A DNA stretch of 64,000 nucleotides from Bradyrhizobium genosp. L (lineage in GTDB: Bacteria; Pseudomonadota; Alphaproteobacteria; Rhizobiales; Xanthobacteraceae), in assembly GCF_015624485.1 (NCBI RefSeq), contig NZ_CP061378.1, positions 5,704,001 through 5,768,000 of the forward strand, written 5' to 3'. Every line of letters begins with the position of its first letter. Within the stretch, counting starts at the first letter, position 1. Shown here piece by piece: positions 56,851 through 64,000 of the stretch. The notes under the pieces were generated by a model. The model was not told the DNA's origin and made no database searches. It saw only the letters and a program-made list of their open reading frames with translations. The translations under genes and the position numbers were made by a program.

Positions 56851-58667
56851 ACGACTTCGTCGTCCGCTTCGCCAACGTCAACGGTTCGGGCTCGGCCTCC
56901 GCCAACGAACTGTTCGCGCGGTCGATCCTGCGCCACGGCGTGCCGGTCTCTCCACGCAATATCTTCCCCTCCAACATCCAGGGCCTGCCGACCTGGTATG
57001 AGGTGCGCGTCACCGAGCAAGGCCATCTCGGCGCCCGCGGCGGCGTCGACATGATGGTGGCGATGAACCCGCAGACCTGGGACAAGGACGTCGCCGGCAT
57101 CGAGCCCGGCGGCTATCTGTTCTACGATTCGACCAAGCCGATGCCGTCTTCGAAGTTCCGCGAGGACATCAACGTCATCGGCGTGCCGCTGACCGCGATC
57201 ACCAATTCGACCTACTCGGATCCGCGGCAGCGCCAGCTGTTCAAGAACATCATCTATCTCGGCGCGCTGTGCGCGCTGCTCGACATGGACCCCAAGGTGG
57301 TCGAGCAGCTGATCGGGGAGCAGTACAAGGGCAAGGAGAAGCTGTTGTCCTCCAACGTCCATGCGCTGCATCTCGGCCGCGACTGGGCGCTGCAGAATTT
57401 GAAATGCCCGATCGGGCTGCGCGTGAAGAAGTCCGACAAGGTCGGCGACCGCATCTTCATCGAGGGCAACAGCGCGGCCGCGCTCGGCGCCGTCTATGGC
57501 GGCGCCACCGTCTGCGCCTGGTATCCGATCACGCCGTCCTCCTCGGTGGCCGAAGCCTTCACCGGCCATTGCAAGAAGTACCGCCACGATCCCGAAACCA
57601 AGCAGGCGAAATACGCCATCGTGCAGGGCGAGGACGAACTCGCCTCGATCGGCATCGTGATCGGCGCCTCCTGGAACGGCGCGCGGGCCTTCACCGCGAC
57701 CTCGGGTCCCGGCATCTCGCTGATGACCGAGTTCATCGGCCTGTCCTACTTCGCCGAGATCCCGGCCGTGATCATGAACATCCAGCGCGCCGGCCCCTCG
57801 ACGGGCATGCCGACCCGCACCCAGCAATGCGACGTCATCGCCTGCGCCTATGCATCGCACGGTGACACCAAGCATGTGCTGTTGTTCCCGGAAGATCCCG
57901 CGGAGGCTTTCGAGTTCGCGGCGCACGCCTTCGACCTGGCCGAACGGCTGCAGACCACGATCTTCCTGATGCTCGACCTCGACATCGGCATGAACCACCG
58001 GCTGTGCCGTCCGCTGAAATGGGACGACGCCAGACAATATGACCGCGGCAAGGTGATGACATCGGAGATGCTGGAAGAAGGCCGCGACTTCGGCCGCTAT
58101 CTCGACGTCGATGGCGACGGCATCCCCTATCGCACCTATCCCGGCACCCATCCGACCAAGGGCTCGTATTTTACCCGCGGCACCTCGCGTGACCGCTATG
58201 CGCGCTATTCGGAGGAAGGCGCCGTCTACGCCGACAACATGCAGCGCCTGGTACGCAAGTTCGAGACCGCGCAGGACATGGTGCCGCGGCCGCTGCAGGC
58301 CAATGCCGGCAAGCCGACCAAATACGGCGTGATCTATTTCGGCTCGACCTCGCCGGCGATGGACGAGGCGATCGGCCTGCTGGAGGCGCGCGGCCATCAC
58401 CTCGACCGCTTACGCATCCGCGCCTTCCCGTTCCACTCCAGCGTCGCGAGCTTCATCGCCGACCATGATTTCGTTTACGTGGTCGAGCAGAACCGCGATG
58501 CCCAGCTGCGCCAGCTGATCGTCAACGAAAACGGCATCGACCCCGTCCGGCTGGTGCCGATCCTGCACTATGACGGCACGCCGATCACCGCGCGCTACAT
58601 CGCCAACGCGATCGCCGACCACCAGGACCATCTCAAGGTGACCCCTCTCCGCAAGGCCGTGTCATGA
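56820..58667 (+). CDS. 2-oxoacid:acceptor oxidoreductase, fused gamma-alpha subunit (KorA-like)
   Basis: 615 aa. The N-terminal gamma domain (about 1-200: NGSGSASANELFARSILRHGVPVSPRNIF) is joined to the alpha domain (about 225-560: GNSAAALGAVYGGATVCAWYPITPSSSVAEAF; GEDELASIGIVIGASWNGARAFTATSGPGIS), the common 2-oxoglutarate oxidoreductase layout. Converts a 2-oxoacid, most likely 2-oxoglutarate, to an acyl-CoA with ferredoxin or NADP as acceptor. ATG 56820 has AGGA at six bases. Partner KorB-like gene begins 130 nt downstream. Confidence 0.88.
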   Translation: MSVQSPISSVNDFVVRFANVNGSGSASANELFARSILRHGVPVSPRNIFPSNIQGLPTWYEVRVTEQGHLGARGGVDMMVAMNPQTWDKDVAGIEPGGYLFYDSTKPMPSSKFREDINVIGVPLTAITNSTYSDPRQRQLFKNIIYLGALCALLDMDPKVVEQLIGEQYKGKEKLLSSNVHALHLGRDWALQNLKCPIGLRVKKSDKVGDRIFIEGNSAAALGAVYGGATVCAWYPITPSSSVAEAFTGHCKKYRHDPETKQAKYAIVQGEDELASIGIVIGASWNGARAFTATSGPGISLMTEFIGLSYFAEIPAVIMNIQRAGPSTGMPTRTQQCDVIACAYASHGDTKHVLLFPEDPAEAFEFAAHAFDLAERLQTTIFLMLDLDIGMNHRLCRPLKWDDARQYDRGKVMTSEMLEEGRDFGRYLDVDGDGIPYRTYPGTHPTKGSYFTRGTSRDRYARYSEEGAVYADNMQRLVRKFETAQDMVPRPLQANAGKPTKYGVIYFGSTSPAMDEAIGLLEARGHHLDRLRIRAFPFHSSVASFIADHDFVYVVEQNRDAQLRQLIVNENGIDPVRLVPILHYDGTPITARYIANAIADHQDHLKVTPLRKAVS

Positions 58668-58688
58668 TCGATCATCCGGTCTTTCCGG

Positions 58689-58774
58689 CGTCATGCCCGG
58701 GCTTGACCCGGGCATCCACGACTTCCTTTTCTCCGGCCAAGACGTGGATGGCCGGGTCAAGCCCGGCCATGACG
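58689..58774. repeat. Paired palindromic repeat unit inside the kor operon
   Basis: cgtcatgcccgggcttgacc...gcccggccatgacg, the same family as 21123-21210. It occupies nearly the entire gap between the alpha and beta subunit genes, an uncommon site for these otherwise 3'-end-located elements. Confidence 0.8.
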
Positions 58775-58797
58775 TGGTTGGAAGCGCAGGTGCAGTC

Positions 58798-59853
58798 ATG
58801 ACCTACATTGCAAAGCCGAAGTTTCATCATCCCGGCCTCAAGAAGAACGAGCTCGGCTATACCCATCGCGACTACGAGGGCAAGATCTCGACCTTGTGCG
58901 CCGGTTGCGGCCACGACTCGATCACCGCCTCGATCATCGAGGCCTGCTACGAGCTCTCGATCGAGCCGCACCGGGTGGCGAAGATCTCCGGCATCGGCTG
59001 CTCGTCGAAGACACCGGACTATTTCCTCGGCAACTCGCACGGCTTCAACTCGGTGCACGGCCGCATGCCGTCGGTGCTGACCGGCGCCAACCTCGCCAAC
59101 CGCGACCTGATCTATCTCGGTGTCTCCGGCGACGGCGACTCAGCCTCGATCGGCTTCGGCCAGTTCGCGCATTCGATCCGGCGCGGCGTCAACATGACCT
59201 ACATCGTCGAGAACAACGGCGTGTACGGCCTGACCAAGGGCCAGTTCTCGGCGACCGCCGACCGCGGCTCGAAGTCCAAGAAGGGCGTCACCAACACCGA
59301 CAACGCCATCGACCTGGTCGCGATCGCGCTGCAGCTGGGGGCGACCTTCGTGGCGCGCTCCTTCTCCGGTGACAAGACGCAGCTGGTGCCGCTGATCGCG
59401 GCCGCGATCCGCCACAAGGGCGCCTCCTTCATCGACGTGATCAGCCCCTGCATCGCCTTCAACAATCACGCCGGTTCGACCAAGAGCTTTGACTACGTCC
59501 GCGAGCACAATGACGCGGTGAACCGGCTCGACGTGCTGGTCGGCCGCGAACCGATCAGCGTCGATTACGCGCCCGGCACCGTGCAGGTGGTCGAGCAGCA
59601 TGACGGCTCCAGGCTGGCGCTGCGCAAGCTCGACGCCGATTACGATCCGCATGATCGGCTCGGCGCCCAGACCTTCCTCGCGAGGCACGCCGCCAAGGGC
59701 CAGATCGTCACCGGGCTGCTCTATGTCGATCCGGACGCCGAGGATTTGCACAGCCATCTCGACACCGTCGAGACGCCGCTCAACACGCTCGACGAGAAGG
59801 CGCTGTGCCCGGGCTCAGCGGTGCTGGACAAGATCAACGCCAGTTTGCGCTAA
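58798..59853 (+). CDS. 2-oxoacid:acceptor oxidoreductase beta subunit (KorB-like)
   Basis: 351 aa TPP-binding subunit. Fe-S cysteines: Cys34 and Cys37 (CAGCGH), Cys68 (GIGCSSK) and a later one in VISPCIAF. TPP motif GDGDSASIG (111-119) with downstream NNGVYGLTKGQ. ATG 58798 is chosen because the frame continues upstream only through repeat sequence that encodes junk (LDPGIHDF...). AGG seven bases upstream. With the KorA-like and KorC-like genes it completes a three-subunit 2-oxoglutarate-type oxidoreductase. Confidence 0.88.
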   Translation: MTYIAKPKFHHPGLKKNELGYTHRDYEGKISTLCAGCGHDSITASIIEACYELSIEPHRVAKISGIGCSSKTPDYFLGNSHGFNSVHGRMPSVLTGANLANRDLIYLGVSGDGDSASIGFGQFAHSIRRGVNMTYIVENNGVYGLTKGQFSATADRGSKSKKGVTNTDNAIDLVAIALQLGATFVARSFSGDKTQLVPLIAAAIRHKGASFIDVISPCIAFNNHAGSTKSFDYVREHNDAVNRLDVLVGREPISVDYAPGTVQVVEQHDGSRLALRKLDADYDPHDRLGAQTFLARHAAKGQIVTGLLYVDPDAEDLHSHLDTVETPLNTLDEKALCPGSAVLDKINASLR

Positions 59854-59902
59854 GCACTCATTCTCGCCGGCGCGTGGCAGGGACGTGCAACAAACTCTGT
59901 GT

Positions 59903-60020
59903 CGTCCCTGCGAAAGCAGGGACCCATAACCACCGACGCAGATTGTCAGGCTACGCTGGAACGACGAGCGCCGTTCACAACAGAAGCCGCGGCGTATGGG
60001 TCCCTGCTTTCGCAGGGACG
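59903..60020. repeat. Paired palindromic repeat unit (cgtccctgcg variant)
   Basis: Arms cgtccctgcgaaagcaggga... and ...tccctgctttcgcagggacg, about 118 nt. A compensated variant of the cgtcccggcg family: the paired bases are changed on both sides of the stem, so hairpin structure is preserved. Between convergent genes. Confidence 0.8.
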
Positions 60021-60038
60021 ACAGCGGAGTTAGTGACG

Positions 60039-61229
60039 CTACTTGTCGCTCAGCACATCTCCGAACAGCGCCCACGACTTGCCGTCGAACCGCGCCATCT
60101 GGATCTGCCGGATCGGCGTCACGTTGTCGGGCTCGGTCTGAACCTTAATGCCCGGCAGCAGCATCGGCAATTCGAGCGCCTTCAAATTCGTCGCCTGCTT
60201 GATGATGTTGTCGCGGCTGTAGTCGCCGTTGCAGTTCTTCAGCACCGCGGCCATCACCTGCGCTACCGTATAGCCCTGCGCGTTGAAGAGATCGCCCATA
60301 TTCGCGTTCGGCTGATACTTCTTCATCCAGGCCGAAAACTCCTTCTCGCCGGGATCGTCGGCCCAGCGCGGATCGGTCGGATCCTTCAGATAGAGCCCGG
60401 TCACGACGCCTGTGACATTCTCGAGCCCGGCCGGCTCGAGCACGGCGGAGACCGAATTGGAGACCGACGGCAGGATGGTCAGCGGCTTCCAGCCCATGCT
60501 CGCCGCCTTGCGCAGCGCTTGCGCCGCGAATTTCGGCGTCGCCTCGGCGAAGAACACGTCCGCGCCGGACTCCCGCATCGTCACCATCTGGGAGTCGATG
60601 GTCGGATCCGACGTGAGGTACGTCGTCTCGGCGACGATCTGGCCGACATGCTCGCCGAGCCCGTCCTTGAAGCCCTTCAGGTAATCCTTGCCGGCGTCCT
60701 CGTTCGGCGTGATCACGGCGATCTTGGCATCCGGCTTGGTCTGCAGGACGTACTTTGCGTAGAGCTTGCCCTCGAGCTCGTAGGTCGGGTTGAAGCCGAC
60801 GGTCCAGGGAAAATGCTTGGGATCGTTCCAGCGCGTCGCGCCGGACGAGACGAACAGCTGCGGCACCTTCTTGATGTTCAGGTACTTCTGCACGGCGATG
60901 TTCGGCGCGGTGCCGACCGAGCTGAACAGCGCGACCACTTCATCCTGCTCGACCAGCTTGCGGGTCTGCTCGACCGTCTTCGACGGCGAATAACCGTCGT
61001 CGAGGCTCTCGAACTCTATTCTGCGGCCGTTGATGCCGCCCTGATCGTTGAGCATCTGGAAATAGGCGGCTTCCGCACGTGCGACCGTGCCATAGGCGGA
61101 GGCCGGGCCGCTGTAGGGCGCGGTGTTGCCGATCTTGATCGACGTCTCGGCGGCAACGGACGGCGAAATCAACGGGGTCGTGAGCGAGGCAATGGCGAGG
61201 AGGCTCGCCAGAGATGTGCGAGGTGACAA
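60039..61229 (-). CDS. ABC transporter substrate-binding protein, branched-chain amino acid type (second orphan)
   Basis: 396 aa. Signal peptide LASLLAIASLTTPLISPSVA before AETSIKIGNTAPYSGPAS. Paralogous to the protein at 18641-19873: both share KIGN..PYSGPASAY, GGINGR, DDGYSP, VPQLFVS and ATPKFAAQA blocks. TTG start at 61229 with AAGGA seven bases upstream; the frame allows no better ATG. No transport genes nearby. Confidence 0.88.
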   Translation of the reverse strand: MSPRTSLASLLAIASLTTPLISPSVAAETSIKIGNTAPYSGPASAYGTVARAEAAYFQMLNDQGGINGRRIEFESLDDGYSPSKTVEQTRKLVEQDEVVALFSSVGTAPNIAVQKYLNIKKVPQLFVSSGATRWNDPKHFPWTVGFNPTYELEGKLYAKYVLQTKPDAKIAVITPNEDAGKDYLKGFKDGLGEHVGQIVAETTYLTSDPTIDSQMVTMRESGADVFFAEATPKFAAQALRKAASMGWKPLTILPSVSNSVSAVLEPAGLENVTGVVTGLYLKDPTDPRWADDPGEKEFSAWMKKYQPNANMGDLFNAQGYTVAQVMAAVLKNCNGDYSRDNIIKQATNLKALELPMLLPGIKVQTEPDNVTPIRQIQMARFDGKSWALFGDVLSDK

Positions 61230-61445
61230 GAGCGTATCCTTTTCTTGGTCTTGTTGATGCGGCGCACCTTATCCATCGCGCCCGCGCAGGCAACCGGCAA
61301 CGGCGCTCGCACTGGATGCGCAATACGCATCCGGGAACGCAAATGTTGCCTTGATGTTCGTGATGTAAACCTTCGGCGATCACGAAGGTTCATCGAGCGA
61401 GACATCCATTCCGCGAGACGGGCGCGCGGAATGGATGCAGGGTCG

Positions 61446-62990
61446 TTATGCCGCCACCGCAGCACTGCGCGGGCTGACGACGAATTCCTTCAGCACCTTG
61501 TCCGACCCGTCGACCTCGGTCAGCATCACGTCGTAGGTCCAGAGATCGGCGAGGTGTTGCAGTACGCGCCGCGTATCGCTCTCGTTGAGCTGCGCGCCCT
61601 TCACCGTGGTGTGACGCAGCATCAGGCGGCGGTCGCCGGCGAGGTCGACGTCGATCACCTCGATATTGGCATCGACGAAGCCGACGTCATATTGCCGCGC
61701 CAGCTCGCGCCGGACGCGCCGATAGCCGCGTTCGTCATGGATCGCATCGACCTTGATGCCGGCGCTTTCCGCCGGATCGTCGTGCAGATGGAACATGCGG
61801 AAGCGCCGGATCAGCGCCGGGCTGAGATACTGGCTGATGAAGCTCTCATCGCGATAGTTGCTCCAGATCTCGCGCAGCACGCCCTCGACGTCGCCCTTGC
61901 CGGCGATGTCGGGGAACCAGTGGCGGTCCTCGTCCTCCGGACTGGTCACGATGCGCTCGATGTCCTGCATCATGGCGAAGCCGAGCGCGTAAGGGTTGAA
62001 GCCGGAGTAACGGCGGTCGTCGAACTCGGGCTGGAACACCACATTGGTGTGCGACTGCAGGAATTCGAGGAAATTGCCGTCGGTGATCCGGCCCTGCCGA
62101 TGCAGGCGGTTCATGATGCGGTAATGGACATAGGTCGCGGTGCCCTCGTTCATCACCTTGGTCTGGCCCTGCGGATAGAAATACTGCGCGATGTGCCGCA
62201 CGATGCGGATCAGCTCGCGCTGCCAGCCGTGCAGCCGGGGCGCCGACTTCTCCAGGAAGTACAGGATATTCTCCTGCGGCAGCCCGAGCAGCGCGCGGCG
62301 GCGTTCGACCGAGAGCGCGGCCTTGCTCTTGGCCTTGGTGTTGGGCACCGTGCGCCAGAGATCGTTGAAGATGGCCTCCTCGTGCTGCCGGCGCTCGCCG
62401 GCGCGCTTCTCCTCGGCGCGGAGGTCGAGCGTCTTCTTGCCGGGATAGCGGTCGACGCCGTGCGACATCAGCGCGTGCGCGGCGTCGATGGTCCGCTCCA
62501 CCGCTTCGCTGCCGTGGCGATCCTCGCAGGCCGCGATGTAGCCCTTGGCGAATTCAAGATAGTCGAGGATGCCGTCGGCATCGGTCCACTGCTTGAACAG
62601 ATAATTGTTCTTGAAGAAGTGGTTGTGCCCGAACGCCGCGTGCGCGATCACCAGCGTCTGCATCGTCGCGGTGTTCTCCTCCATCAGGTAGGAGATGCAC
62701 GGCGACGAGTTGATCACGATCTCATAGGCGAGGCCCATCAGGCCCTTGCGGTAGGACGCCTCCTGGAACGCGAACTGCTTGCCGAACGACCAATGCTTGT
62801 AGAACAGCGGCATGCCGACCGAGGAATAGGCGTCGAGCATCTGCTCGGCGGTGATGACCTCGATCTGGTTCGGATAGACCTGGAGCCCGAGCTCCTTGCG
62901 GGCGATCTCCTCGCAGGCATCGTGGATCCGCTGCAGGGTCGGGAAATCCCAGTCGGCGCCCTCGAACAGGCGTTCGCCGGAAGAAGCCAT
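61446..62990 (-). CDS. SpoVR family protein
   Basis: 514 aa SpoVR/YcgB-like protein. Blocks such as SSPCISYLMEENT, AHAAFGHNHFFKNNYLF, HWFPDIAG and the NEGTATYVHYRIMNRL region identify the family. Its start overlaps the DUF444 stop by one base (TAATG). In non-sporulating bacteria this gene goes with prkA and yeaH in a stress/stationary-phase operon; the biochemical role is unknown. Confidence 0.92.
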   Translation of the reverse strand: MASSGERLFEGADWDFPTLQRIHDACEEIARKELGLQVYPNQIEVITAEQMLDAYSSVGMPLFYKHWSFGKQFAFQEASYRKGLMGLAYEIVINSSPCISYLMEENTATMQTLVIAHAAFGHNHFFKNNYLFKQWTDADGILDYLEFAKGYIAACEDRHGSEAVERTIDAAHALMSHGVDRYPGKKTLDLRAEEKRAGERRQHEEAIFNDLWRTVPNTKAKSKAALSVERRRALLGLPQENILYFLEKSAPRLHGWQRELIRIVRHIAQYFYPQGQTKVMNEGTATYVHYRIMNRLHRQGRITDGNFLEFLQSHTNVVFQPEFDDRRYSGFNPYALGFAMMQDIERIVTSPEDEDRHWFPDIAGKGDVEGVLREIWSNYRDESFISQYLSPALIRRFRMFHLHDDPAESAGIKVDAIHDERGYRRVRRELARQYDVGFVDANIEVIDVDLAGDRRLMLRHTTVKGAQLNESDTRRVLQHLADLWTYDVMLTEVDGSDKVLKEFVVSPRSAAVAA

Positions 62991-64000
62991 TACGCAACCC
63001 TTTCCTGCTTGCTGCGGCGCTTGAACAGGTCCTGGAACACCGGAAAGATCTCGCCGCGCTCGCTGACCTTGCGCATCGACAGCGGCGCGCCGTCATTGCG
63101 CAGGCGCTCGTACAGCGTCCAGAGCGAGGAGTCCGGCATGTCGAAGGTGTAGTTGGCGGCCTCGCCGACCTCGAGGTAGGCGAAGAACTGGCAGGCCGGC
63201 AGGATGTTGTTGGTCAGGAGCTGGCCGGTCAGCGCGCTGTCCGACGTCATGTTGTCGCCGTCCGAGGCCTGCGCGGCATAGATATTCCAGTCCGAGGGAC
63301 GGAAGCGGGTACGGACGATCTCGTTCATCGCGACCAGCGCGCTCGACACCAGCGTGCCGCCGGAGGCGGGGCCGTGGAAGAAGGTATCCTCGTCGACTTC
63401 CTCGGCGCGGTCGGTGTGCCGGATGAACACGATCTCGACATGCTTGTAGCGCCGCTTCAGGAAGACGTAGAGCAGCATGTAGAACCGCTTGGCGAGGTCC
63501 TTCATGTGCTCGGACATCGAGCCCGAGACGTCCATCAGGCAGAACATCACCGCCTGCGCCACCGGCTTCGGCACCGTCTCGAAGCGGCGGTAGCGGATGT
63601 CGATCGGATCGATGAAGGGAATGCGCTTGACCTTGGCCTTCAGCGCTTCGAGCTGCGCGATGAGCTCGCTCCGGCGCGTCTCGTTGTCGCATTGCGCAAG
63701 CTCGGCCTCGAGTGCCTCGATCTCGTCCTTGCGCGGCCGGCGCAGCGCCACGCGCCGCGCCAGCGCGCGGCCCACGGTGCGGCTGATCGAGATGTTCGCC
63801 GGCGAGCCGGAGGTGGAATAGCCGGCGCGCTGGAGGCCCTCGCTCTCGGTCTCGGCGAGCTTGCGCTTGGCAAGGTCGGGCAATTCGAGGTCGTCGAGGA
63901 ACAGGTCGACGAATTCCTCGCGGCTGAGCACGAAGCGGAAGGCATCCTCGCTGTCGCCCTCGCCGGCGCCCGAGCCCTTGCCGCCGCTCTGGTTCGGCCG
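62990..64000 (-). CDS. DUF444/YeaH-like protein, 5' end outside the window
   Basis: Last about 336 residues. C-terminal von Willebrand A-type domain with MIDAS-like MFCLMDVSGSMSEHMK; upstream region DEIEALEAELAQ is helical. The frame stays open to the window edge (Gly/Ser-rich part RPNQSGGKGSGAGEGD), so the start lies beyond 64000. Neighbour of SpoVR, as in E. coli yeaGH/ycgB clusters; prkA is expected further upstream on this strand. Confidence 0.88.
   Translation of the reverse strand, partial: RPNQSGGKGSGAGEGDSEDAFRFVLSREEFVDLFLDDLELPDLAKRKLAETESEGLQRAGYSTSGSPANISISRTVGRALARRVALRRPRKDEIEALEAELAQCDNETRRSELIAQLEALKAKVKRIPFIDPIDIRYRRFETVPKPVAQAVMFCLMDVSGSMSEHMKDLAKRFYMLLYVFLKRRYKHVEIVFIRHTDRAEEVDEDTFFHGPASGGTLVSSALVAMNEIVRTRFRPSDWNIYAAQASDGDNMTSDSALTGQLLTNNILPACQFFAYLEVGEAANYTFDMPDSSLWTLYERLRNDGAPLSMRKVSERGEIFPVFQDLFKRRSKQERVA

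Noticed and set aside
58693..58797. N-terminal extension of the 2-oxoacid oxidoreductase beta subunit
   Set aside because: It translates the palindromic repeat (LDPGIHDF..., VKPGHD), a well-known misannotation pattern; a better start with a ribosome site is at 58798.

Overview
The window is high-GC alphaproteobacterial chromosome, almost certainly Bradyrhizobium or a close relative. Reasons: the GC-rich codon use; a D-tartrate dehydratase that matches the characterised Bradyrhizobium TarD in length (389 aa) and active-site numbering; rhizobial-type small proteins (DUF1236, DUF2007, DUF3297, DUF6894); and many intergenic palindromic repeats (cgtcccggcg...-, cgtcattgcg- and tcatgcccgg-type units). 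I found no tRNA, rRNA, CRISPR array, phage or plasmid module. Most of the window is ordinary core and metabolic chromosome, with one insertion sequence. Family names were assigned by reading the sequence, without database searches.

Layout. 1-7300: partial AcuI-type acrylyl-CoA reductase and an MFS transporter, an exported SleB-type cell wall hydrolase, pyruvate phosphate dikinase with a histone-H1-like N-terminal tail, and DUF3096. 7541-9050: a DUF1236 secreted protein whose stop codon is the exact target of an IS630-family element. 9175-15318: a methyltransferase, glyS-glyQ (glyS looks mosaic in base composition), an S49 peptidase, and a DUF2007-TrmN6 pair. 15674-26003: polyprenyl diphosphate synthase, a DUF1795-like protein, an AraC/GyrI regulator, an orphan branched-chain-type binding protein, an enolase-superfamily enzyme, a cupin, a GST, PhaZ and a ModA-like binding protein. 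26252-37116: a PP2C-kinase fusion beside a formate/nitrite transporter, an amino-acid-type binding protein, a divergent MFS/AraC pair, malonyl-CoA decarboxylase, a DUF2157-like membrane protein, and surface/exported proteins.

37150-47855 is centred on oxidation chemistry: tarD, an amidase-gpx-DUF3297 operon, a diheme cytochrome c with a PQQ-type sugar dehydrogenase, and the complete pqqABCDE cluster (pqqA is only 26 codons), which ends in a proline iminopeptidase overlapping pqqE. The cofactor genes, a likely PQQ enzyme and a candidate electron acceptor thus lie within 8 kb.

48949-53936 is the most unusual region: an apparent three-gene operon on the minus strand encoding an exported caspase-fold protein that has lost both catalytic residues (Tyr106 and Ala158 in place of His and Cys) and carries a long Pro/Ala-rich tail, followed by a DUF1800 and a DUF1501 protein, all three with export signals. 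55051-59853 is a KorCAB-like 2-oxoacid:NAD(P)/ferredoxin oxidoreductase with a palindromic repeat lodged inside the operon. The window ends with a second orphan binding protein, SpoVR and a partial DUF444 protein, members of the prkA-yeaH-spoVR stress operon.
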